Origin: Adiantum capillus-veneris
Taxonomy: Eukaryota; Streptophyta; Polypodiopsida; Polypodiales; Pteridaceae
Direction: 5' to 3'
DNA length: 64,000 nucleotides
NCBI GenBank assembly: GCA_014529385.2
Contig: CM043958.1
Coordinates: 144,270,734 to 144,334,733, forward strand
A model generated the notes under the pieces. It saw only the letters and a program-made list of their open reading frames with translations. It did not search any database and was not told where the DNA came from. The stretch's first letter is position 1; each line of letters starts with the position of its first letter. Shown here one piece after another: positions 48,908 to 59,414 of the stretch. The position numbers and the translations under genes were made by a program.

Positions 48908-49286
48908 AAGAGACCTAAACTAGGGAAAAACATGAGCGTCTTGTGAAGTTATCCTTTAACTTCCTCTAGGATCGCCTAGAGTTCAAAACTTTCTTTCTGA
49001 CCAAGGTTCATACCATTGACTCATTGCATGTGTACAAACAACTTGTGTAAAGGCACAAAAGATTTGGATCACCAAACTGGCAAAAAACTGGGTAAAAACT
49101 AAAGCTTGTACTGACTTTCTGAATCTTGAGTGTAAATTCAAAAAAAATTGTCCAAACTTGTTGAAATTTGATTCATAGGCTTATATTGATGTGATAAACA
49201 TGGGGTGCAATTTTTGGGCGAGCAATTTCTTGCGAGTGCTTTTTAAGAATCGGGCGAGTGGATTCCCAAAAGAAGGAATAATCTAC

Positions 49287-49339
<53 letters not shown>

Positions 49340-49497
49340 CAACTAAAATTTGATTGTCGGTTCATGGCCAAATTACATTCAAACAAAAACCACCATGGGT
49401 GCATCCAATAAACTATTAATAAGACAAACAGAAGTTCCTTATACACAATTATGGTCTATTTCATATAGCAAACCCCAAATCTATGTGTTCCATTGCA
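48908..49497 (+). mobile_element. Leader remnant after the Ty3 primer-binding site
   Basis: No coding capacity. Contains a (CT)n run at 49291-49336. The element's gag-pol is absent; the next feature is the methylase-like pseudogene on the other strand. Confidence 0.5.
49291..49336. repeat. (CT)n microsatellite
   Basis: An uninterrupted run of 23 CT units. Confidence 0.97.
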
Positions 49498-52400
49498 TCA
49501 AAAGTAAATACATATGGGGGGGGGATACATCATGGTGAGGGGGATGAAAGAAGGGCGGTGGGGGGCCATATGCTCTGGGAGGAAACAAAGGTCGTGCCAA
49601 CGGGGCAGTGCACCAAATGGTGGGGGAACTCCTCCAAATGGTAGAGGGTACGAACTATATGTGGGTGGGGCTGTAGGTAGTGAAAAAGGCAATGGATCAA
49701 CTCCGGGCCGGGGCCTCAAATGTGGAGGCAATGAATGCACTGGTAGATGGTCCAGTTGCATGCCATGCCAAAACTGGGGCCGTGAAAGTGGGATACGGAG
49801 CTGCTATACTGCCCCGCCCTGTCTGTTGAGTGGTGTCGGGAAAGGTGGCTCCAGCGGATGAAGCTGCTATGTCACCTACTTCGATTTCTCAGTTACCTGA
49901 GCTCTGTCTATGAAACATCAATGTCAAGCCTAAATCGGAAGGTAGGCGCTGAGCTGGCTCTAGACAAGCACTGAAAACTGACCAATCCTTCTCACAACTG
50001 ATGCAATGTCTGCGTAGTAGTAAACATTGTGCTACCAATGTCCCCACTCCTGCAAAACAATCCAACACAGCATCTCCCATGTCTGTGAAGGTACCTAGTA
50101 GCCATCTACAAAAAAAATGTAATCTTTAGATTTGTTATACCTATAATTTTATAGGAACATGAGGAAAAACTTCCAAAAAGTTTCTACCACCTGGCAAACG
50201 CTGGACTCCTCTCAACACCTCTACGATAAGGCCTGCCCATACAATCAAGCGTCCACTACCTGGTAGCTTCTCCCACAACATGTCATCATCTGCAGAGAAG
50301 CCACGTATATTTGCTGCAATCTCTCCATCCGCTCGTCATACCTCGAAAACCGATAGCAACCGGTTCTAGGGGGTGAAAAATTGACCAGCAACAAAGTACC
50401 AACCTACAAATAATAGTAAAACGTTTTTATTTTGAAATGCAAACATCGAAGTTACTATTAAATATCAAAACAAAAAATAACATACCCCCTCTACATAGTC
50501 TTGAATAGTCGTGCAACTAGACTCCGACAACAGCCGTATGTACAATATCCTCAACAACTGGAAATGAGCTCTCTCTGCCTTCGAAGTGACAATGGACAGA
50601 TGTTCTTCATGACATGTCGCCACAACCATGCCATCAACCAAAAGAAACTCGATCGCCAGAAGAAATGTAGCATCCACAAGCTCACTATCCCATTGGTTCC
50701 ATAAAAGAACCCCACCCGTGCTAGCTGCATGTGGCCTAGTGTGTAAGGGAAAGGCCATGTACATCAAACGTACACCACCCAATCTCAAGCTGGGGTTCAT
50801 CTGCCCTGTTCCTCATAGAGAGCCCAAGAATCTATGTAGTGACTGTATAGAACTGCATGCAATCTTTGTAAGCACTAAAATTGTGGACATAACTTTGATT
50901 GTAAATTAGCGTGGCTTACCTGCCATTGCACAACACATCTGGAATATCTTTTGCCAAGCACCTGACACTAGCATGCACTGCAAGGTGGCGTGGCTCTACA
51001 TGCATATCTGTATGTAGCAACATAAGATCAAATATATCTTTCAAGTAGTGCTAAAGAGAACAACACAACATTAACCATTTTCATGTACCTGGAGGGTTTT
51101 CTCCCACAACTCTAGCCATGTCTGATAGGTCCTCTGTAGCCCTACCATGTGATGGTGAACATAGAGGGGACTCCTAGATGCCCCCTACTGGTCTTGGAGT
51201 GAAGGAAAGTGTCGGTATATTGTGGCTCATAGCACCAAGGCTATGAGCACTATCGCTGACTTCTATAAAATACTCCTCAACCACATGCTCGCTCTCACTA
51301 TCACTGGAAACAACAACCCTCTTCTTTCTCTTCCCACGTTGCTGGTCAGCCAATGGTGCTTGTGGGTCTTTCTTTGAGGCCCGTTTCTTTTTGTCCGATT
51401 TCTTTGATGTGTTTGGAGATAGAGCATCCTCTATCACAACGGCTTTCTTCTGTGACGCATTATGCTCCGCTATTAATTAAAAAGGAACAGTTATTGAGCC
51501 CATGTTGTATTGCTGCATGGAAAAGGTAAAAGATATATAGTATGATACCTATGTATAGCGCTTCCTCTTCGGGTGGGTACTCCTTGTCCGGGTAGTCCAG
51601 CCACCAAGGACACTTGAGCCATGCTCCCTTTGGCTGCAAGTTGTCTATCCACTCGTCAGGATATAAGCACGGGAATGGGGAAGACAAGAGCATCTCTCCA
51701 CCATCTACAAGACAGACCACAATGTTTTGAGCCACCAAGAACAAGATTAGTGTATCCTACTACATTCTTAATTTGTCAATTAAAGATGTCAAACCTGTAT
51801 AACAAGCGTCGTGCCGTGCAAGCAAAGTGGGGTTGCTCTTCGAGATCCTGTGTGGACTTGATCCGAGCACTCCACTTCTTGAAGGCCTTGTTAAAGTGTT
51901 TTCGTCTGTATGTCAGTAATGTGTGGGCAAGTGTGCAACCATGCCTCCCTTCAGCCTTCTCGTGTTGGATAGCAACATTATGATTCTCGCCCTCCATTTT
52001 CTTGGCCATCTGAAGCACTCTCCTGTAGCAAATAATAGGTCACAAGTTAGATTATCAACAAATTGATAGCTAGTGCACATAATCACTAAATCTAACCTTT
52101 CCAATTGCCACCAATACACGTGATATCAAAGCCACTGGATCCAGGCCTTCTCCGTCAACCCTATGCCATTCTCCTTCAAGGATGCATCACCACCTTGGAG
52201 CAAATCAATCAAGCGGCACTTCCTAGCAAAGGAAAAGCGAGACTTATTTTTCATTGCTACATAATAAAAAGAGAGAGATATTGAATGATTTAAATAACAT
52301 TTACTTACTCTTTCGGGCTAATGCATGCACGCGCAACCTCTGCCACTCTTGAGGGTGTCATTTTGGTGGTCTTCTCGCCCCAACCTGTAAATGATATACA

Positions 52401-52850
52401 TTCTTGGAAAAAATCGTTTCCATTCTCTGGATTTGCAATGGTTGCTATCTCAAGCCCTTTGCGTGTGAAATATTGCTCTGTTTGAGATAGCTCTAGATTG
52501 ATGCTTTCCTCATATGCGTCAGGTGCCAACTCGTAGGCAAAACTCCCTTTTGATGGCAGCCCTTCCGTTTTACTACTATACATAGCATCAAACTCTTCCT
52601 ATCATTTGCCAAGGAAACAATCAAAATACACATAATAAGATTTTGCAATCAAAACATATTCTCATTTAGCATTGGTTTCAAGCATACCTTCCAAATGAGT
52701 TGTGCAAGGACAACCATTGGCAATTTTAGCCACTTTGATTTGTTTGGACCTCTAAAATTCAAAGCCCTTTCTGCTGCCAGACACACTCTTTCGGGAAATT
52801 TCTTGCAAAAGTGAAGTAGGATCATAAGCAATTTTCTCATCGTGGTCACA
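49498..52850 (-). pseudogene. Multi-exon gene ending in a DNA-methylase (N6/N4-type) fold
   Basis: Ten exons with GT-AG borders can be traced on minus: 52850-52688, 52598-52309, 52222-52097, 52022-51795, about 51704-51549, 51469-51089, 51006-50920, 50863-50486, 50403-50191 and from 50105. Several junctions keep frame (exon 1-2, 2-3, 6-7, 7-8, 8-9). Exon 9 contains WEKLPGSGRLIVWAG and exon 10 contains GDAVLDCFAGVGT with CEKDWSVFSACLEPAQRL. The latter is the SAM-binding motif I region at the C-terminal end of beta-class amino-DNA methyltransferases. No clear DPPY motif is seen; FSPPRT in exon 9 may be its relic. Exon 6 is Lys/Ser-rich with a nuclear-signal-like KRKKR. The 49498-49761 tail is proline-rich. 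Stops in exons 3 and 6 and shifts in exons 8 and 9 indicate a pseudogene. Confidence 0.65.
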
Positions 52851-53095
52851 CTTCGAGAGATCTTGCAATGTCATATGATTTGGATGAGGAGCTTTGTCAA
52901 ATCCCCGACCTTAGTCACATGGTTGAGAGGTACTTTGTGGTTTGGGATGGTAATCACAGATTGGAGGCATGGATGCGATGGATGAATGAGAATGACAGCC
53001 CAATTGAGAAGGCACCAAAGGTGGAGTGCGTTCTTGTTGATTTTCAACCCCATGAGACAACGAAGTTTCTATTGGTTTTGGGAATGATCAATAGG
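52840..53095 (+). pseudogene. Isolated ParB/sulfiredoxin-like exon
   Basis: A plus-strand frame ends in a good 5' splice site, AATAG|GTAAGC at 53095/53096. It encodes a segment with YDLDEELCQIPD, a short helix, then VVWDGNHRLEAWMRWM, then VECVLVDFQ. The DGNHRLEAW block resembles the nucleotide-binding core of ParB-like nuclease domains (D-G-x-H-R). No downstream exon was found on this strand. It abuts the first visible exon of the minus-strand methylase-like gene. A ParB-like domain together with a DNA methylase is a combination known in phage and bacterial proteins, so both pieces may come from one gene split by an inversion; that is inference. Confidence 0.55.
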
Positions 53096-55000
53096 TAAGC
53101 CCAACTATTTTTTTGCAAATGTAAATGCATCTTATTTTTTTGACAATGTAAACTACAATCGAGTGTTAAACAAGGCCACAAGGGTTTCAGTCCTGCCAAG
53201 TGCCAATAAGGCGCTAGGCCTCACATAGACACAACATAACATAAAACTTTTCTTTTTCATGTGTCTAGTAGCATTTTTGCTACTTTTTCTTGACACTTTT
53301 TTGCTTCATTGACTCATTTTTTAGCACATTTTTATTGCTTCCAACTTGAGATGCTAATGGCAATTGGACTAAAGGACTAAAGCCTAATCATAGCCCTAGG
53401 TCATGTTAAAAAAGAATGGAGTATTAAGACTATCACTAAAAGTCTAGGACTAATGAGAAATGAACCTATATTAACCTAAGGTCAAGGCCAATTACCTATG
53501 ATTAACACACATAAAACCTAAATTTTTTATGATATAATATTCACAAAGCAAAGTGTTGAAACTTTAGGATGCCTAGCTTTCGAACATGAAAGAAGCATAG
53601 CTTAGAAGCAAAAATTACTTAAGCCAAGCATAGAGAATGGGAAGATGAACAAAAAGAGCAAAATCATGGAAGGATTACACCTATTCATGCTCTTTTGAGC
53701 ATCCTTGAGCAAGCATCCCCTTTGTGTAGAGAAGTCTCTTGATCTTTTTATTACAATCCAAGCTTGATTGAAGATAAGTGAAAACACAAGCTCCAAAGGC
53801 CTTTTATTGAAATCCAATTGCACACAAAAAAAATTAATGTAAACCTAAAGCTAGGGTTTTGCATACCCGAATTTGCCAAAGGGAAAAAATACCTTTGGTT
53901 ATGCACATGATGCTCTTTGATAGCAAGTTTATGCATACATAACAACAATGAGAGATAAAATGCTTCTACATAAGCAAATTTTACAAATTTTTACAATCTC
54001 TCATACATGATCAAAAGTTCATTAGTTTCTAGCTCAATGAAATATGGAATTAAAAACAAGCCAAGAGCTGAAAATAATGCAATTTTTGAATGAAATGAAG
54101 TGGCTCTTCAAAGCCAAATTTTACAATTTAGAGCTTTTTAAAAAGTTGGCTAGCTCACATGAAATTTTACATTTTTTAGTGCAATCTATGAGCTAGAGAT
54201 GACTGCAACTTGATGAAATAAAAATGAATGGCTCTTAATAGCCAAATTTTATACTTGAAAGCTCTCAAAAAAGTTGGGTGAACACTAGCTCAAAAATGAA
54301 AAAATTTAACTTTTGACCAAGCTATGAGCTAGCATGTATACAACTTTGAATCCAAAGAATTGGAATGGCTCTAAATAGCCAAGTTTTGCAATTTTTGCAA
54401 TGATGACCCCTTTTTAATTCAATTGAAATATCATGCCTGCCCACATCCCTTCAAAACAACTCAACTCATTAGTGCTCTTAAGCATTTGAAAATTCAACAC
54501 AAGCACTAAAAAATGTACGAGCAATGTTAAGTTTAAGCACAAAGTCCCAACCACACATCCATGCAATGTTGTCAAGGATACTCAAAAGTGAAGCTCTCAT
54601 GCTTGCTTATAAGAATTTTTTCTTTAGTGACAAGAGGATTTGCAATGAAATCATGTACTAGAAGAGTGCATAAGTTGAACTTTTATGCAGTGAAGCTCAT
54701 TTATGCAAAACATACAATCATAGCACACAATGAGAACCCGCACTGATGCTCTCACATAGCAATTTTTTTCATAGAAAGCAAGAGAAAAGTTCACAACATA
54801 AATCCCATTTAGCCATTGGACCGCAAAAATCAAGCACTTCAATTCTAAAAAGGAAAAACCCTTTGACTTGCGGTTTTGTAATTTGGATCTACCCAAGGTG
54901 AAATGAGTGCTCTCAAACACTCAATTCAAAATTTGTAAACCCTTTCCGGATTTTCAAGGTGCAAAACCCCCCTCTTCCCTTTCTTTTTTTTAATAGAAAA
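53096..55000. other. AT-rich intergenic DNA
   Basis: No known domain. Contains the diverged repeat noted at 53990-54400. Short ORFs at 53602-53948 and 54561-54920 have no motif. Confidence 0.6.
53990..54400. repeat. Three diverged units of about 130 bp
   Basis: The block atggctctNNaNagccaaRttttNNa recurs at about 54101, 54227 and 54364, each followed or preceded by a gctagctca/gagctag string and runs of a. Divergence is high. The motif ggctctNNNNagcc is itself a small inverted repeat. Confidence 0.55.
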
Positions 55001-55179
55001 ATTATTTCTTACTCATTCTCGCGACTTGTTGCCAGTTGTTGGGCAATTGTTTGTATGTGTATTGGGTTCTATGAGTGGTGTTATGAGCCCGATAAGTGAA
55101 TTTCAACCCGGTCAAGTGGGTGCATGGTCAAAAGCAGCTCCTCCAAGTTGGAAGTTTGGCTGAGGCAATCACCAAGTGA

Positions 55180-56250
55180 GTGTCTTTTGCACCGTTAACG
55201 TTGTCGCTGCGGGCGTCGATGTCAAAAAGTCCAAGAGGAAGAAGGAGGGGCTCACCACCAACACTGATGCACTTCCTAGAGCTCTACGTTCTATCGAGAT
55301 GGCAGGTTCTATGTCACCCACAAAACGGTGCACTTAGCAAGAGTCTTCTCGCAGAATGCATTCTGTCATGACCATCACTCTTGGGCTTGGGGTTTCCGCT
55401 TGAATCATGGCATGCTGTGTCAAGAGAAGCTTTCTAGACAGTGAGGAGAGTCAAGGCGGGTTTTGCGCCGACACGGACAGACACACCCGCGCGTGCATGG
55501 GGTGATGAGAGCATGTTTCCTGTGTGGAGTATCAATGACTCACTGTCACGCCATTTTAGGCCGGTTGTGCCTGTGTGTTCAATCAAAGACAGGCCTCAAG
55601 CTCTGAATCTCGTGCCGGCTCTAGCCTTCTACACTTTGTTGAAAAACGACCAAAAGCAATGATGAATTGTGAGTGGCAGTGTGCACTAAATGGAAAGGCA
55701 AAGGGTAGGTAGAAGGGGTTTCATCTCCAATTTCCTGTGTGTGGGATGCTAAAAAAGCGAATTCATGTGCAGGTGAATAGAAACCAGGCCGCATGGTGAG
55801 GCGCATTGATGAGAGCATCAACAACAAATAGTAGATTTACTGCATATGTCATCAAGGCCAGTCATGGAGGTAGTATGTGTTTGTGGGGTTGAATACTACA
55901 TGGGCAACTGGCTAGCTAGGTTTTGCGAACGCTAGCAGTTCATCACAGACCTCCTCAACGACCTTGAGGCTTGGCGTTCTGTAGAGCTGAAGCCAAAGAA
56001 TAGTGCAAGAATTGGCAACAACACATGTGCAACGGCCTTGACAAAAACCCAAATCTGTGTGTGGGTGGGCAAAGTAAAGGTGGAGATGTGCCAAGAATGG
56101 GCCAAGGCGGGACCGGGGGAAGAAGCTCCGAGCCTCCGAGAATGGCGCATGTGCGTGTGTGTGGCGATAATGTCAAGAACAGCTGGTGTGTATGTGTTGT
56201 GAGCGCGTGTTTTGAGCATCGAGTCAAAAACCTGCCAACGTTGAAGCCGG
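55180..56250 (+). other. GC-richer, coding-like patch of unknown origin
   Basis: GC content is visibly higher than in either flank. Plus-strand frames show protein-like stretches broken by stops and shifts: STFYRDGRFYVTHKTVHLA and FSQNAFCHDHHSWAWGF (55280-55400), a frame at 55441-55662 (SMFPVWSINDSLSRHFRPV), and EYYMGNWLARFCE plus FITDLLNDLEAW (55890-55980). I recognise no family. It may be a decayed gene or an unidentified element. Opposite-strand frames overlap it but look like shadows. Confidence 0.35.
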
Positions 56251-56379
56251 GGTTTTTTCTTTTTTCTTTTTTCATTTTAATTTTTTTTTTCCTTCTTGTT
56301 AGCCTCTTAAGAGGAGGTTCTCACAAAATCAACGGAGGTTGTGTGTGTGAGAGTGAACGGAAGGCATATTGGCACTAAC

Positions 56380-58447
56380 GGGATGTGTGTGACGATTGTG
56401 TATGGTGAACCGCCTTAGTTGCAAAGAGAGGAGAAGATATCATTCATTAGCAAAGAAAAAATGTACAATTGCTCATTGTATGTGCTACCAAAGACATTAA
56501 ATGGAGTATTATCCACCTTAACCTTTCAAGCACTCGCAATGGATTGATTTGGCACCAATGGTCATAAGCACATACACTTTTGTTGCAATTTTCTCCTATT
56601 ATGAAGCCATAGATAATTTGATGTCCAATTTTCTTTCAAAATAATGAATTAAAATCCAAAAATGACTTCAAATCATGCTTTGTATACACATATGAATGTA
56701 GTGCATTACTTCTCAAATGCTACTTTTTATCCGATTTCAATCATTGCAATTTTGAATTGCTCATAATTAACTTCCAAAAAACAATCATCCAAACCTAATT
56801 TGTTCTCATCACATTGCTACACACTTTTGATTCATATGGCATTCAAAAATTACCATATCCCATTGGCATACATAGCAATTTATAAAATCATTTTTAATTG
56901 CGCCAATTGAATCATCTCAAGTCAATCATACACACCAACCTTTTAGGCCTTTCAATCATCATGATTAGTGGTGGCACCAATCATTCATTTCCTCATGGGA
57001 TAGATCATGTTATTGCATAGGTACACACATTAGTGCATTTTTTCCATGATCATCAAATTGATTCATTATTAGCATGGAAATACACTAAAAATCTACACAA
57101 TTGAGTACCAATTGAGTGATTTATCTCAATTTCCCAAGTCAATTGTCACACACATATCAACTATTTGGTCAAATTAATAATGATAATTGGTAAAAAATAT
57201 CAATTATTCATTCAATCACCGAATTGCACATGCCATTGAGTAGGCACACACACCCAAATTTAGGCCAAAATTTAATGAAAAAATTACATCGATTCCACAT
57301 TGCAATGCTCAAATTTCACACTCAATCAATCATAAGTGAATGCATACATGCTCAGTTTCTAAAGAATTAGCACTATTTTACCTAATCAAGCAATGCACAC
57401 ACTCAAAAATCAAGCACAAATGATCAAATTTGGCTCAATTGGCAATGCATATAGGCTTACACCTAATGATTGCACACACTTTTTATCCACAATCAAAAAT
57501 CATTTAGGTGCCCTAATTGACCATCAATCAGATCAAGTGGTCTTGGATAGGCACACACACTCAAATTTGCCCACTTTTTTGGCAATTAGGCTTATCCAAT
57601 GATTGAATTAGCCTAACATACTCATCATTTACATGATTGCATACTCATGTATCATCAATTTCTTGTATGCACACACTAAAGATTAGATGCACACATACTT
57701 GAAATTTTTGACAATTTTTTTCCCTCTTTGGTGCACACAATGATTTTTATGCACACACATGAATTCTTGATGAGAATTAAGCATTATATGGATACACACA
57801 AAGTTCATTAGTCACAATTTGACTAACATTTCATTCCAAGTGCATCAAATTAGGTGCAAAGTGTAGGTCAATTTGTGTTACACACCTAATTTTAGCAAAT
57901 AATTAGCAACATTGAACCTCATTAATCAATCAAGAATTGACATAACAAGTGAGTGCACTTACATTGTAATTACACTCCAAGCTATTCCTTTTCTCCATGA
58001 GAAGACGCATGATTGTACACACAAGTGTGTGCACCATCAAACCAGCTCCAAAATTGACGATTTGTAGGTCAAAATCAAACACTCAAATCATCAAATTAGG
58101 CATAAATTGGTACAATTAACTTGATTAGAGTGATGATTCCACCTCTTGCAAGGGGATTGAACATACTTTACACTTCAAATGTTAGTGGTTAGGTTAGCAA
58201 GGTTAGTCAATATTAGTAAAAATTAGCATGGAAATAAAGCAAAATTAGTAAGGGTTCGCATGAAATTAGTGAAATTGGGGGTGGAATTAGAGATTTGGGG
58301 TATTCATAACTCAACATGAGCATCAATTTTTTGCACAAACATCATCAAATCACACCAAAATTGAGTTACACACACTCAAAAACCAACAAAATTAGAAGTG
58401 AAATTACTCTATTCTACACATCCTAAACTCACTAGCTTAGGTTATCA
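56380..58447. other. AT-rich DNA with cacacac-rich stretches
   Basis: No domain and no long frame. Rich in scattered gcacacac/acacact and tcaatca words. It lies inside the primer-binding-site relic at 58448-58466 and could be the long leader of that minus-strand Ty3 element. Confidence 0.5.
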
Positions 58448-58466
58448 ATCCCCGAAAACGGTGCCA
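58448..58466 (-). other. Degenerate Ty3 primer-binding site
   Basis: On minus it reads TGGCACCGTTTTCGGGGAT, three differences from the tRNA-Asp site TGGCGCCGTTGCCGGGGAT. This places a decayed 5' LTR to its right and an internal region to its left. Confidence 0.6.
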
Positions 58467-58479
58467 AATTTAGGGAGGC

Positions 58480-59133
58480 ATTGTAGCACGACCTAATTGC
58501 AACCCACACAAAATTATCAAATCCGTGGATCGAAAAACCCGGCTACGGCATGGAAGCCCGAGCATCGGATGAATCGAATAGAGGATTCAAGAGATCACCT
58601 CTCCATTGGAAGCAGAGATTAGCCATGGCAAGACTAAATCTAAACCTACTCTAATCACTAATCAAACAACTCCTACACACATCAAGCCCACTGAAGTCCG
58701 ACTTACCATAGACTAGAAACCCCAAGCACACTAATGATAAGCACACACTAATTACCACATGTCAATCACGGCACTTTATCAATAGCTACACACATGAGGT
58801 GAATGGTGCTAGAGCTTCATAAAACCTATCTACACACAAGCAAACAATAGGGCACACACACTAACTACAAGATTAAGACCCAAATTAATCAACCTAATTA
58901 GTGATGCCAAATATCACAAATTGAATGCTTATGAAAGAATAGGAGTGGTTAATAGCAAGAAGTACATACATCTCTCAAATCTAAAATAATGAGAGCGTAA
59001 TACTACTTCATAACAGGATGAAATATAGAGAAGTAGACTAATGAGAAAATAAGGATTAGATTAATCAAGAAGAGCTTACACTAATTACAATGGTTAGCAC
59101 TAGTCTCTTAAGCATGGGAATTAAACTCAAGGC
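58480..59133 (-). repeat. Putative decayed Ty3 LTR, interrupted by Copia-2
   Basis: Begins about TGTAGCACGACC just outside the primer-binding site. No second copy is present for comparison, so its nature rests on position only. The Copia-2 3' LTR starts at 59134, so the far end is displaced or lost. Confidence 0.35.
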
Positions 59134-59325
59134 TGAAGGAGTACGAGCGGAAGTGCGATGCGAGAGAGAGTGCGAGAAGAAGAGCATGACGATATGGTGA
59201 ACTCGCTCTACTGTAATGTGTAGAGCATAGTGAGTTCTAATTAGGTTTTTACAAAAGAATATGTGTACATACCTAGCGGCCCGCCCACTTACCTAGGCGA
59301 CGACATTGGGCTTTATACCCCAACA
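59134..59325 (-). repeat. Copia-2 3' LTR
   Basis: 192 bp, unusually short for plant Copia but in range. Bounded on minus by TGTTG...TTCA, with tgaaggagtacgagcgg on plus shared with 63894-64000. The polypurine tract aagtgggaggt (minus) lies at 59326-59336. Confidence 0.92.
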
Positions 59326-59414
59326 ACCTCCCACTTAAAGTCCAATGTGGTACTTTAAGTGTGAGAGAAGCTACTATACAAGCTAATATACAAGAGATGT
59401 AGAGAAGTGATGTA

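Noticed and set aside
49514-49861. Gly-rich plus-strand frame of 115 codons
   Set aside because: It is the complement of the proline-rich tail of the minus-strand methylase-like gene.
55932-56378. Several overlapping frames on both strands
   Set aside because: GC-rich, low-complexity cacacac/gtgtgtg sequence inflates open frames; only the plus-strand patch is noted, at low confidence.
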